18,834 nt of DNA from Arenibacter sp965652575 (GCA_965652575.1 CBFGWQ010000057.1:1-18834); one strand, 5' to 3'. Counted from the stretch's first letter, positions 9,302 to 17,747 are shown. Translations and numbers: made by a program. Notes: generated by a model from the letters alone, not told the origin.

Positions 9302-10810
9302 ATGAACAGTTTGGACCGATTAATAAAAGAAAAATTGCAACGGGAAATTCAGGCAAAGACCCGAAGGCACTTCATTAAGGATTGTGTTGCCGGTATGGGC
9401 GGTCTGGCCCTGGGCTCCTTTTTTATGTCCTGTAATTCCTTCCTTGGCAATAAGGATACCGCCAAGATAGCATTGACCGAAAGGGATGTCAACCCATTGG
9501 CTTCCATGGCCCCTCCCTACCCCGCCAAGGTAAAATCCGTTATTTATCTGCATATGGCGGGCGCCCCGTCCCAACTGGAAATGTTCGACTATAAGCCTAC
9601 CCTACAAAAACTGAACGATCAGGCCTGCCCCCAATCCCTGTTGGAGGGCAAAAAATTTGCATTCATTAGGGGGGTCCCAAAACTTTTGGGACCTCAGGCG
9701 GAATTTAGGCAACACGGGGAATCCGGCAATTGGGTCTCCAATTTTCTGCCACACTTTTCCAAGGTCGTGGATGAAGTGGCCTTCCTCAAAGCGGTAAATA
9801 CGGATCAGTTCAACCACGGGCCCGCCCAATTGTTCATGCATACCGGAAGCCCCAGGTTGGGCAGGCCAAGTATAGGATCCTGGGTCACCTATGGCCTGGG
9901 TTCCGAAAATCAGAACCTGCCCGGTTTTGTTGTGCTCACCTCGGGAGGTAAAACACCGGATGCCGGTAAAAGTGTCTGGGGAAGCGGATTTCTGCCCTCG
10001 GTGTACCAAGGGGTCCAATGCCGGTCCAAAGGAGATCCGGTGCTTTATATAGACGATCCGAAGGGCATTACCAGAAATCTTAAAAAAAGTACTATCGATG
10101 CCATAAACAACATCAACAAAAAAGAATTCAACGAATATTCCGACCCCGAGATCCTGGCCAGGATCAACCAGTACGAAATGGCCTACCGCATGCAGACTGC
10201 GGTACCGGAGGTAATGAACATCAACAACGAACCGGAGCATATCAAGGAGATGTACGGGGTACGACCGGGAAAGGAATCCTTTGCCAACAATTGTCTTCTG
10301 GCCAGAAAACTCGTTGAGGACGGGGTGCGCTTTGTGCAATTGTTCGATTGGGGCTGGGACAGTCACGGAACCGGCCACGATACGGCAGTAGACCTTGGCC
10401 TAAGGAATAAATGTACGGAAATAGACAGGCCCATGTCCGCCCTTCTCCTGGACCTCAAGCAAAGGGGGCTATTGGACGAGACCTTGGTGGTCTGGGGAGG
10501 CGAGTTCGGCCGTACCCCCATGCAGGAAAACAGGGAAGGCCAGGAAATGGCCTATAAGGGAAGGGACCACCACGGGGACGCCTTTACCATGTGGATGGCC
10601 GGAGGGGGCATAAAAAAAGGGGCCAGCTGGGGGCTCACCGATGAAATTGGATTTTCCGCCCTGGAGGGCCAGGTCTCCGTACACGATGTACATGCCACCA
10701 TGATGCACCTCCTGGGCTTTGACCACGAACAGTTCACCTTTGATTTTCAAGGAAGGCCCTTCCGTCTTACCGATGTGGAAGGACATGTAATACACGAGAT
10801 CCTTGCGTAA
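9302..10810 (+). CDS. DUF1501 domain protein with Tat signal
   Basis: This 502-aa protein is of the DUF1501 family, which has a sulfatase/alkaline-phosphatase-like fold and is a constant partner of DUF1549/DUF1553 cytochrome proteins. The N-terminus carries a twin-arginine signal, TRRHFIKD (Arg21-Arg22), then a hydrophobic stretch ending in FMSC (Cys44), so it may be a Tat-exported lipoprotein. Family hallmarks are YLHMAGAPSQLEMFDYKP near the start and GGEFGRTPM followed by GRDHHGDAFTMWMAGGG near the end. Tat export implies folding, and perhaps cofactor or metal loading, in the cytoplasm. The start is 2 bp after the previous stop, so translational coupling is likely. Enzymatic activity is not established; partnership with the haem protein is inferred from family synteny and this operon. 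Confidence 0.9.
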   Translation: MNSLDRLIKEKLQREIQAKTRRHFIKDCVAGMGGLALGSFFMSCNSFLGNKDTAKIALTERDVNPLASMAPPYPAKVKSVIYLHMAGAPSQLEMFDYKPTLQKLNDQACPQSLLEGKKFAFIRGVPKLLGPQAEFRQHGESGNWVSNFLPHFSKVVDEVAFLKAVNTDQFNHGPAQLFMHTGSPRLGRPSIGSWVTYGLGSENQNLPGFVVLTSGGKTPDAGKSVWGSGFLPSVYQGVQCRSKGDPVLYIDDPKGITRNLKKSTIDAINNINKKEFNEYSDPEILARINQYEMAYRMQTAVPEVMNINNEPEHIKEMYGVRPGKESFANNCLLARKLVEDGVRFVQLFDWGWDSHGTGHDTAVDLGLRNKCTEIDRPMSALLLDLKQRGLLDETLVVWGGEFGRTPMQENREGQEMAYKGRDHHGDAFTMWMAGGGIKKGASWGLTDEIGFSALEGQVSVHDVHATMMHLLGFDHEQFTFDFQGRPFRLTDVEGHVIHEILA

Positions 10811-10832
10811 AAAAACCGACCAAACCAATAAA

Positions 10833-11702
10833 ATGCGATTATTCATTATTCTTTTCGGATGCTTTCTATTTTCTTATGGCCAGGAAAAAGTTCTTTTTTT
10901 TCAAACCGATTGGGGAAACCAACTGTCCTTGGATGCTTTTTGCGAACGCGCCAAGACCTCGGGCTATGACGGAGTGGAATTATGGTTGCCAACAGCTACC
11001 GATAAACAGGAAACCCTAAAGGCCGCCTTGAAAAAACACGGCCTCCTTTTAAATCTATTGCACGGCACCAATAAAGGCCTGCCCTTTAAGGAGAGTTTGG
11101 AACAGTACAAAAGTGCCTTGGAAGCTTTAATGCTTTGGAAACCCGTACTGGTCAACAGTCAGACCGGCAGCGATTTTTTTACATTGGAGGAGAACAGGGC
11201 CTTTATCGATGCGGCCAATTCCATAAGCGCCGAACACAATATTCCCGTCTATCACGAAACCCATAGGGGCCGTTTTAGTTACAACCTACCGGATACCAAC
11301 AAATATCTGGCCCTGATCCCCGATCTAAGGCTTACGCTGGACATCAGCCATTGGATGGTAGTCCATGAATCCCTCCTACAGGGCAAGGATGAATTGTTGC
11401 GGGACGTACTTAAAAAATCGAACCACATACATGCCCGAATCGGTTATGCCGAGGGCCCACAGGTAAATGACCCCAGGGCCCCGGAGTGGTCAAGTGCCCT
11501 GGAAAGGCATCTGGATATATGGGAAAAGGTAATCCGCCTAGGCTGGAAGGAACATAACGGTACCGTAACGGTAACCACAGAATTTGGCCCGGCAGATTAT
11601 ATGCCGACCCTTCCCTACACCCGGGTACCGGTTTCCGATCAATGGCAGGCCAATGTTTTTATGATGGAGTCCTTAAAGGAACGCCTAAAATTGAACCAAT
11701 AA
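10833..11702 (+). CDS. Exported xylose-isomerase-like TIM-barrel protein (sugar phosphate isomerase/epimerase family)
   Basis: The open frame extends back to a TTG at 10803, overlapping the DUF1501 gene, but the ATG at 10833 is preferred. It is directly followed by a compact signal peptide (MRLFIILFGCFLFSYGQ), giving 289 aa and a 22-bp gap. The body is an AP-endonuclease-2/xylose isomerase-like TIM barrel. Candidate metal ligands in family order are Glu142 (HETHRGRF), Asp170 (LDISHW), His198 or His200 (NHIHARIGY) and Glu250 (TEFGP). Members of this superfamily isomerise or epimerise sugars, and some exported relatives are reported to act on keto-glycosides. Phosphosugar is an unlikely substrate outside the cytoplasm, so the automatic name is probably misleading. 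Location between cytochrome-domain genes suggests it processes a substrate or product of the same envelope pathway; this is inference. Confidence 0.85.
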   Translation: MRLFIILFGCFLFSYGQEKVLFFQTDWGNQLSLDAFCERAKTSGYDGVELWLPTATDKQETLKAALKKHGLLLNLLHGTNKGLPFKESLEQYKSALEALMLWKPVLVNSQTGSDFFTLEENRAFIDAANSISAEHNIPVYHETHRGRFSYNLPDTNKYLALIPDLRLTLDISHWMVVHESLLQGKDELLRDVLKKSNHIHARIGYAEGPQVNDPRAPEWSSALERHLDIWEKVIRLGWKEHNGTVTVTTEFGPADYMPTLPYTRVPVSDQWQANVFMMESLKERLKLNQ

Positions 11703-11705
11703 TTT

Positions 11706-13103
11706 ATGGAAATTATCCAACAGTTGATAGGGCGTCTACACCCCCTTGTAGTGCATTTGCCCATAGGATTCATTATAGCTGCCATACTGTTGCAATGGTA
11801 TGATAGAAAGAATAAGGAATGGTCCAAAATAATCGGGATCCTGTTCCAATGGGCCTTTATTTTCGCTACCATAGCATGTATTAGTGGCTATCTGCTCTAT
11901 AAAAACGAAGGTTATTCCTTTGATACGGTAAAAATTCATTTATGGCTGGGCATTGTTACCGCCATATTTTCCCTATTGATGTATCTTCGGTTAACGGCAT
12001 CCTCAAAGATCGAATTTATAAGGCGGGTACCAGTGGTCCTTTTTTCGTTCTCCCTATTATTTCTGATATCGTTCACCGGGCACCTTGGGGGAAATATTAC
12101 CCATGGATCCGATTACCTCATAGAACCCCTGCCCAACAGCATAAAATCCCTATTGGGCGCCGGCCCCGAAGTTTATGAAATGCCCACCCTGGAAGAAGAA
12201 AATTGGGAAAGGGCCATTCTATATACGGATCTTGTACAACCCATCCTCAACAATAGGTGCGTAAGCTGCCACAATGCAAAAAAAGAAAAAGGGGAATTGC
12301 GGCTGGAAGAAGCAAACGGTATTCTAAAGGGCGGGGAGGACGGACTTGTAATCGAGCCGAACGATCCCGAAAAAAGCTCCCTCTACGCCAGAATGATATT
12401 GCCTTTGGACCATGAAGACCACATGCCCCCCAAGGACAAGGACCAGCCCTCCAAGGAAGAACTGGACATCATTAAGATCTGGATAGCCAATGGCAATCCA
12501 TTTGACAGGAGCATTGGAGAAATGGGCTTAAAAAAAGAATCGGTCCGGGCTTTCTTCCCCAAGGCAAAGGACGATACCTACCCCGATGTGGAAGTTGCCA
12601 AAATTCCACAGGATACTATTGCAGCTTTGAAAAAAAAGGGTTTTCACGTGGAAAGCTTAAGTAAGGAAAGTAACTTTATTAAGGTCTCCTGCATCAACAA
12701 ACCTTCCTTTTCCGATAAGGATTTTGATCTGCTGGCCGCTGTCAGGGACCAAGTGGTTTATCTTGATCTTGGTGAGACCCGGATTACCGATGCCATTTTT
12801 GAAAAAATAGGCACCCTGCCCCATCTTGCCATATTAAGGCTGGACAATACCGCAGTATCGGGAGAAAATATTGAAACCTTGGAAAAACTGGAGTATCTCA
12901 AAAACTTGAACCTTATGGGAACAAATTTTGAAGAAGTACATCTCCAAAAATTAAAAAGGTTCAAAAAATTACAGGTCGTGTACCTGTTCAATACGCCCAT
13001 AAAAAAACCGGATCATGTTGACAGTCCAAAAGAAGGGGAATTGTTTATTGATTACGGAGGTTACGACCTCCCCAAAATAGCAACCGATTCCATAGTTTAC
13101 TGA
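11706..13103 (+). CDS. DUF2231 membrane protein fused to PSCyt1 cytochrome c domain and leucine-rich repeats
   Basis: This 465-aa protein has three visible parts. Residues of about 10-140 hold four membrane helices of DUF2231 type (HPLVVHLPIGFII, WAFIFATIACISGYLL, LWLGIVTAIFSLLMYL and VVLFSFSLLFLISFTGHLGG). Residues of about 170-275 form a PSCyt1 domain with haem motif CVSCH at 185-189 and a candidate distal Met in DHMPPKD. Residues of about 340-440 contain three to four leucine-rich repeats (YLDLGETRITD, ILRLDNTAVSG, NLNLMGTNFEE, VVYLFNTPIKK). The PSCyt1 domain resembles that of the first operon gene (QPILNNRCVSCH against KPILNKNCITCH). It may carry electrons between the soluble operon partners and the membrane quinone or cytochrome pool; this is inferred. 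It starts 3 bp after the TIM-barrel stop and is the last gene of the operon. Confidence 0.88.
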   Translation: MEIIQQLIGRLHPLVVHLPIGFIIAAILLQWYDRKNKEWSKIIGILFQWAFIFATIACISGYLLYKNEGYSFDTVKIHLWLGIVTAIFSLLMYLRLTASSKIEFIRRVPVVLFSFSLLFLISFTGHLGGNITHGSDYLIEPLPNSIKSLLGAGPEVYEMPTLEEENWERAILYTDLVQPILNNRCVSCHNAKKEKGELRLEEANGILKGGEDGLVIEPNDPEKSSLYARMILPLDHEDHMPPKDKDQPSKEELDIIKIWIANGNPFDRSIGEMGLKKESVRAFFPKAKDDTYPDVEVAKIPQDTIAALKKKGFHVESLSKESNFIKVSCINKPSFSDKDFDLLAAVRDQVVYLDLGETRITDAIFEKIGTLPHLAILRLDNTAVSGENIETLEKLEYLKNLNLMGTNFEEVHLQKLKRFKKLQVVYLFNTPIKKPDHVDSPKEGELFIDYGGYDLPKIATDSIVY

Positions 13104-13197
13104 CTTGGTACCATAAGTGTTGAGTCACTTCCCTGCATCAAAATATAGAAAATAAGAACAACATATAGATCAATATCAATGGTCCCGTTTTTATATA

Positions 13198-13223
13198 GTA
13201 AACTACCTGGGCGCCAGGTTTAC
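13198..13223. promoter_or_regulatory. Palindromic element upstream of the SLC13 transporter gene
   Basis: CCTGG (13206-13210) and CCAGG (13214-13218) flank GCG, and the outer GTAAA (13198-13202) pairs with TTTAC (13219-13223) across a 3-nt bulge. The element lies 95 bp after the cytochrome operon and 52 bp before the transporter start. It is either an operator or a stem that ends operon transcription; only a loose T-rich stretch follows, so the operator reading is slightly favoured. Confidence 0.4.
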
Positions 13224-13275
13224 ATTTTTATAACTGACAGAAATATGCTAGTTTAGAAGACCATAAACCTCCCCT

Positions 13276-14706
13276 ATGGATTTGAGCAAAAAATTAGGAT
13301 TGTTACTAGGTCCCATTTTCTTTTTTATTATTCTAAATTTACCCAATACCCTCGTCTCCGAAAAAGGCGATGCAGTAATTGCAGTGGCGGTTTGGATGGT
13401 AACTTGGTGGATAACCGAAGCCGTTTCCATTTCAGTGGCGGCACTATTGCCCCTAATTTTATTCCCCATACTCAAGATCATGCCCATCAACGAGGTAGGC
13501 GCCAATTACGGAAGTCCCATTATTTTTCTATTTTTCGGAGGCTTTGTGATGGCTTTGGCCCTGGAAAAGGTAAATTTACACAAGCGTATTGCCCTCAACA
13601 TCATAAGGATTACGGGAACAACCCCGAACAAAGTGATCCTAGGGTTTATGATCGCTACCGCTGCCTTAAGCATGTGGATCAGCAATACGGCAAGCACCGT
13701 AGTCATGCTCCCCATTGCCATGTCCGTTATTGGGCTTTTGGTCAACGACGCCGATGGCTTTACGAAGGATGATCGGAATTTTGCCCTTAATGTAATGTTG
13801 GGAATCGCATTTTCCGCAAACGCAGGAGGCATTGCCACTGTAATCGGTACGCCTCCAAATTCAATTTTGATCGGTTTGCTGGAAAACGAATACCATATTG
13901 AAATCTCCTTTCTTAAATGGATGGTTATTGGGTTACCGTTCTCCATCATCCTGGTAACCATCTGTTATCTGGTACTCGTAAAATGGTTTTTTCCCAATAA
14001 GCAATTAAAATTTACCGGCTCCAAACAGATTATTCAGGAAGAATTAAAAAAATTGGGGCCCACGGGCCGCAAAGAAAAAATGGTACTCACCATTTTTGGA
14101 ATAACGGTTTTCCTCTGGATATTTAGAACATTGATCAACAGTATATTCCCATCCCTTGGACTCTCGGACACCATCATAAGCATGGTAGCCGCAGTGTCCC
14201 TTTTTGCAATTCCATTTAACCTTAAAAAAGGTGATTTTATAATTGGCTGGAACGATACCGAAAAATTGGCCTGGGGAATCCTAATACTATTTGGTGGTGG
14301 ACTTGCGCTTGCCGAAGGCATGTCTACAAGTGGTATTGTGGATATGGTGGCAAACGCCATTTCCACTAGCGAGATAAGTATATTGTTCACGGTATCCTTA
14401 TTGATACTATTAATGCTTTTCATGACGGAATTAATGAGCAATGTAGCCTTGGTTGCAGTTCTGGCCCCAGTAGTTGCAGGTATTGCGATAGGTCTTGGGG
14501 TACCTTTGCTCTATTTATTGATACCTGTGACCATTGCCAGCAGCTGCGCCTTTATGTTGCCCATGGCCACGCCCCCCAATGCCATAGTTTTTGCCAGTGG
14601 ATATATAAAGGTGCATCAAATGGCGCGGGTGGGAATAGTTCTTAACCTCATCTCGGTAATATTACTGGTCCTACTGTTCCAATTCGTACTCCCCCTACTC
14701 TTCTGA
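13276..14706 (+). CDS. SLC13/DASS family anion:sodium symporter
   Basis: This 476-aa polytopic inner-membrane protein has about 11-12 hydrophobic helices. Both diagnostic DASS motifs that form the sodium and substrate sites are present: SMWISNTAST (Ser136-Asn137-Thr138) and MTELMSNVAL (Ser388-Asn389-Val390). The conserved ATPPNAIVFASG loop near residue 435 is also present. SNV in place of the second SNT occurs in dicarboxylate/citrate-type members. The family imports di- and tricarboxylates or sulfate with sodium. The exact substrate cannot be read from the sequence; a carboxylate is the first guess, and sulfate is possible, since sulfated polysaccharides are common substrates of marine relatives. 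It is separated from the cytochrome operon by 172 bp containing a palindrome, and is followed by a hairpin terminator, so it is probably its own transcription unit. Confidence 0.92.
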   Translation: MDLSKKLGLLLGPIFFFIILNLPNTLVSEKGDAVIAVAVWMVTWWITEAVSISVAALLPLILFPILKIMPINEVGANYGSPIIFLFFGGFVMALALEKVNLHKRIALNIIRITGTTPNKVILGFMIATAALSMWISNTASTVVMLPIAMSVIGLLVNDADGFTKDDRNFALNVMLGIAFSANAGGIATVIGTPPNSILIGLLENEYHIEISFLKWMVIGLPFSIILVTICYLVLVKWFFPNKQLKFTGSKQIIQEELKKLGPTGRKEKMVLTIFGITVFLWIFRTLINSIFPSLGLSDTIISMVAAVSLFAIPFNLKKGDFIIGWNDTEKLAWGILILFGGGLALAEGMSTSGIVDMVANAISTSEISILFTVSLLILLMLFMTELMSNVALVAVLAPVVAGIAIGLGVPLLYLLIPVTIASSCAFMLPMATPPNAIVFASGYIKVHQMARVGIVLNLISVILLVLLFQFVLPLLF

Positions 14707-14753
14707 TCCATAGATTGTAGAAGAATCCTAACCGGACATATACCAACAAAAAC

Positions 14754-14779
14754 AAAGCCTTTGCTTCCACAAAGGCTTT
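14754..14779. terminator. Perfect 10-bp hairpin terminator after the SLC13 gene
   Basis: AAAGCCTTTG (14754-14763) pairs perfectly with CAAAGGCTTT (14770-14779) around CTTCCA, 47 bp after the transporter stop. The + strand T run is only the three Ts inside the stem, while the A-rich left flank would give a better U tract on the - strand. It may therefore act bidirectionally, although no - strand gene is visible here. Confidence 0.7.
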
Positions 14780-15038
14780 CCTGATGCTAAATTCAAATAA
14801 ACTATAAAAAGAAATTCTCTACTTATATAGACTTATTACACATAAATATGTTACAGATTATCTGTGATTTTTTCTCTTTTTACCAAAATTATTCAAAGAT
14901 CGGTGCCCTAAGGATCAGAAAAACAGATATTTCCGTTAATTATTTTGCAATTGGGCAATAATGATAATGCCCTTCCATAATTTAAATTATTTTTAGTTCT
15001 TTGAAAGATTACAGCAATTCACAAATTTTACCCGAAAT
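14780..15038. other. Non-coding leader region of the metalloprotease gene
   Basis: No gene is visible. The region is AT-rich and contains a perfect 13-nt palindrome (ACAGAT-T-ATCTGT, 14853-14865) and a short GGGCA/TGCCC stem (14953-14972). TTATTTTG at 14941-14948 is one base away from the Bacteroidota -7 consensus TAnnTTTG, but I see no matching -33 box, so no promoter is called. Confidence 0.55.
14853..14865. promoter_or_regulatory. 13-nt palindrome, weak operator candidate
   Basis: ACAGAT and ATCTGT flank a single T, 174 bp upstream of the metalloprotease start. Twelve paired bases in AT-rich DNA can arise by chance, so this is recorded only as a candidate site. Confidence 0.2.
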
Positions 15039-17537
15039 ATGATTAAAAATTTACTCGCAAAGGCATTATTTACATTTTTCCTCATAGGATGCTGCCATAC
15101 TACGGAAGCACAGATCTTTAAAAAGAAAAACAATAAGGCCGAATCTTCGGACAGCAAGGAAAAATCAAAAAAAGGAGCAATAGAACCCTACGAAAAGGTA
15201 ATCACCAAAGAGGCAAAAACGGATAAGGGCCTTTTTGATGTACATATTGTAGATGACAATTATTACTATGAAATACAGGACTCCCTTTTTAACAAGGAAA
15301 TGCTAATGGTCAGTAGAATTTCCAAAACGGCCACAGGCATCGGTTTCGGAGGGGGAAAAATAAACACCAAGGTACTGAGATGGGAAAAGTTGCCAAAAAA
15401 AGTCCTTCTTAGGGTAGTTAGCCATGATATTGTTGCTGCCGATTCCTTACCGGTAAGTGAGGCCGTGGTAAATTCCAATTTTGAACCGGTACTGTATTCT
15501 TTCGATATCAAGGCGTTTAAAAAGGACAGCTTGCATCCTGCCACGGTAATCCAGGTAAACGATCTATTTGAGAAAGACGTAAATGCCCTTGGCATGCCGG
15601 AACATTATCGAAAAGAATATAAGGTTTCGCGCTTGGACGACTCCAGAAGTTATATCAGTACCTTAAAAAGTTACCCCTTAAACATAGAGGCCAGGCATGT
15701 AAAGACCTATGTGGCCGGCAATTCCCCTTCCAATGAAAGTTTGGGATCTATTTCCATAGAAATAAACAATTCCATGATCTTGCTCCCGGCGGAACCTATG
15801 AAACGCCGCTATTTTGATGAACGGGTAGGTTGGTTTGCCAGAGGGCAGGTAGATTACGGTCTGGACGCCCAGGAGAGCAAAACCGTACGTTTCCTGGACC
15901 GGTGGAGGCTGGAAGTAAAGGAAGGGGATATTGAAAAATTTAAAAACGGAGAGCTTGTAGAGCCCAAAAAGCCCATAGTATATTATGTGGACAGGGCTAC
16001 ACCCAAAAGTTGGGTCCCCTTTATAAAACAGGGAATAGAGGATTGGCAGATCGCTTTTGAAGCAGCTGGTTTCAAAAATGCCATTTTGGCCAAAGACCCC
16101 CCAACTCCGGAAGAAGATCCGGAATGGTCGCCAGAGGATGTGCGATATTCCGTAGTGCGCTACTTGGCCTCCCCCATTCCCAATGCCAATGGACCCCATG
16201 TAAGCGACCCCAGAACCGGTGAAATATTGGAATCCGATATCAACTGGTACCACAATGTCATGACCTTGTTAAGAAATTGGTTTTTTGTACAAACGGCAGC
16301 CATTAACCCTGATGCCAGGGGCGTGGCCTTTAAGGAAGAGGTCATGGGCCGCCTGATTCGGTTTGTATCTTCCCACGAAGTAGGCCATACACTAGGGTTG
16401 CCACACAATATGGGCAGTAGCGTAGCCTACCCGGTGGACTCGCTCCGCTCTGCTTCCTTTACCAAAAAATATGGTACGGCACCTTCCATCATGGACTATG
16501 CCAGGTTCAACTATATTGCCCAACCAGGAGACGAGGGTGTGGCCCTTATGCCGGAGATCGGGGTGTACGACAAGTATGCCATTAATTGGGGGTACCGCCC
16601 CATATTGGACAAGTCCGATAAAGAGGAAAAAGAAACATTGGATAACTGGATTCTTGCACACGCGGGCGATCCATTATACCGATTTGGACACCAACAAGTT
16701 GGTGATGTAGTTGATCCAAGTTCACAGACCGAAGATTTAGGGGACGATGCCATTAAGGCAAGTGCCTATGGCATTGAAAATTTAAAACGGATAACTCCAA
16801 AACTGATCGAATGGACAGCGGAAAAAGGCAAGGAATACGATGATCTAAATACTCTTTACGGCCAGGTAATTTCACAATTTAATCGATATATGGGCCACGT
16901 CAGCAATAATATTGGCGGTGTTTATGAGCAATATAAGACCTATGATCAGGAAGGGGCGGTGTACACTCCCGTAGATAGGGAATACCAGAAGAATTGTCTG
17001 CTTTTTGTGCAGGAACAACTCTTCCAAACTCCGCAATGGCTAATAGTTCCAGACATATTTAATAAAATAGAATATTCGGGTTCCGTAGAGCGAATACGAA
17101 GCCTACAGGTTAGAACGCTGGACAATATTTTGAGTTTGGGCAAATTGGCCAGAATGATAGAAAACCAAACGATCAACGGTACCAATGCCTATTCCCTATT
17201 GGAAATGATGGGCGACCTGAGAAAAGGACTATGGTCCGAAACGCGAAGTGGGAATACAATAGATACCTATAGAAGAAATCTACAAAAGGCACATATAGAA
17301 AGATTGGCCTACTTGATGACCGCAGAAAGCGAAGGCAAAAAGGGAAATTCCGGCGGATATCAAAAATCCACCCCGATCAACACCGGTCAGTCCGATATAC
17401 GCTCAATTGCGAGAGCGGAATTGAACATTCTTAAAAAAGAGCTGAAAAATGCCATCAATAGAACCGCAGATCCCTTGAGCAAGTATCATTTAGAGGACGT
17501 CCTGGAGCGTATAGAATTAATTTTGGACCCCAAATGA
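15039..17537 (+). CDS. Exported zinc-dependent metalloprotease (DUF5117/DUF5118/DUF4953 type)
   Basis: This 832-aa metzincin-like protease is of a family widespread in Bacteroidota. The N-terminus is a signal peptide. Two processing readings exist: lipobox LIGC (Cys18), giving a lipoprotein, or cleavage near TTEAQ, giving a soluble form. The zinc site HEVGHTLGLPH spans 446-456 (His446, Glu447, His450, His456), and the Met-turn SIMDY contains Met485. Residues of about 50-290 correspond to the N-terminal DUF5118/DUF5117 region, and about 300-520 to the catalytic domain. A mostly helical C-terminal third follows. Length is normal for the family. Physiological substrates are not known; it acts in the periplasm or on the surface. 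It is monocistronic by spacing (332 bp upstream, 370 bp downstream). A TIR-bounded repeat and a strong terminator follow its stop. Confidence 0.92.
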   Translation: MIKNLLAKALFTFFLIGCCHTTEAQIFKKKNNKAESSDSKEKSKKGAIEPYEKVITKEAKTDKGLFDVHIVDDNYYYEIQDSLFNKEMLMVSRISKTATGIGFGGGKINTKVLRWEKLPKKVLLRVVSHDIVAADSLPVSEAVVNSNFEPVLYSFDIKAFKKDSLHPATVIQVNDLFEKDVNALGMPEHYRKEYKVSRLDDSRSYISTLKSYPLNIEARHVKTYVAGNSPSNESLGSISIEINNSMILLPAEPMKRRYFDERVGWFARGQVDYGLDAQESKTVRFLDRWRLEVKEGDIEKFKNGELVEPKKPIVYYVDRATPKSWVPFIKQGIEDWQIAFEAAGFKNAILAKDPPTPEEDPEWSPEDVRYSVVRYLASPIPNANGPHVSDPRTGEILESDINWYHNVMTLLRNWFFVQTAAINPDARGVAFKEEVMGRLIRFVSSHEVGHTLGLPHNMGSSVAYPVDSLRSASFTKKYGTAPSIMDYARFNYIAQPGDEGVALMPEIGVYDKYAINWGYRPILDKSDKEEKETLDNWILAHAGDPLYRFGHQQVGDVVDPSSQTEDLGDDAIKASAYGIENLKRITPKLIEWTAEKGKEYDDLNTLYGQVISQFNRYMGHVSNNIGGVYEQYKTYDQEGAVYTPVDREYQKNCLLFVQEQLFQTPQWLIVPDIFNKIEYSGSVERIRSLQVRTLDNILSLGKLARMIENQTINGTNAYSLLEMMGDLRKGLWSETRSGNTIDTYRRNLQKAHIERLAYLMTAESEGKKGNSGGYQKSTPINTGQSDIRSIARAELNILKKELKNAINRTADPLSKYHLEDVLERIELILDPK

Positions 17538-17604
17538 TACGTGAGAAGTAGGTAATAAGCAAAAAAATATCCCACCGGCCAACATTCAATATGCAATATT
17601 TTTT

Positions 17605-17731
17605 AGTACATGACAAAAAATGGTTTTTCGTCATCGCAGGGTACGAAGCGATCTGTCGCCCATTGGGCAGATTGCTTCACTTTGTTCGCAATGACGCATT
17701 TTTCATGCTCTAATCGGTTTTGTCATGTACT
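17605..17731. repeat. 127-bp TIR-bounded palindromic element (MITE- or REP-like)
   Basis: The ends are perfect 14-nt inverted repeats, AGTACATGACAAAA (17605-17618) and TTTTGTCATGTACT (17718-17731). Inside is an imperfect long hairpin (17629-17696) whose arms begin CGTCAT and read toward GAAGCGATCTG on one side and, as reverse complement, GAAGCAATCTG on the other. AAAAATG/CATTTTT pairs lie between core and ends. There is no room for a transposase and no clear target-site duplication. The core resembles, from memory, a CGTCATTGCGA...GAAGCAATCT repeat seen in many bacterial genomes. It sits in the 3' untranslated region of the metalloprotease, just before the terminator. Confidence 0.75.
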
Positions 17732-17747
17732 GTTCCTTTAAATACAC

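Noticed and set aside
9602..10378. 258-aa frame on the - strand inside the DUF1501 gene
   Set aside because: The + strand frame carries an unmistakable DUF1501 protein with Tat signal; the long antisense opening is a codon-bias shadow.
10803..10832. TTG start for the TIM-barrel gene
   Set aside because: It would put ten polar residues ahead of the signal peptide and overlap the DUF1501 stop; ATG at 10833 gives a normal signal peptide.
14902..14911. GGTGCCCTAA also present at 18776-18785 as a direct repeat
   Set aside because: A 10-nt match is expected many times in a window of this size, and the flanks differ.
14953..14972. GGGCA/TGCCC stem upstream of the metalloprotease
   Set aside because: Only five base pairs with a 10-nt loop; too weak to call a riboswitch or terminator.
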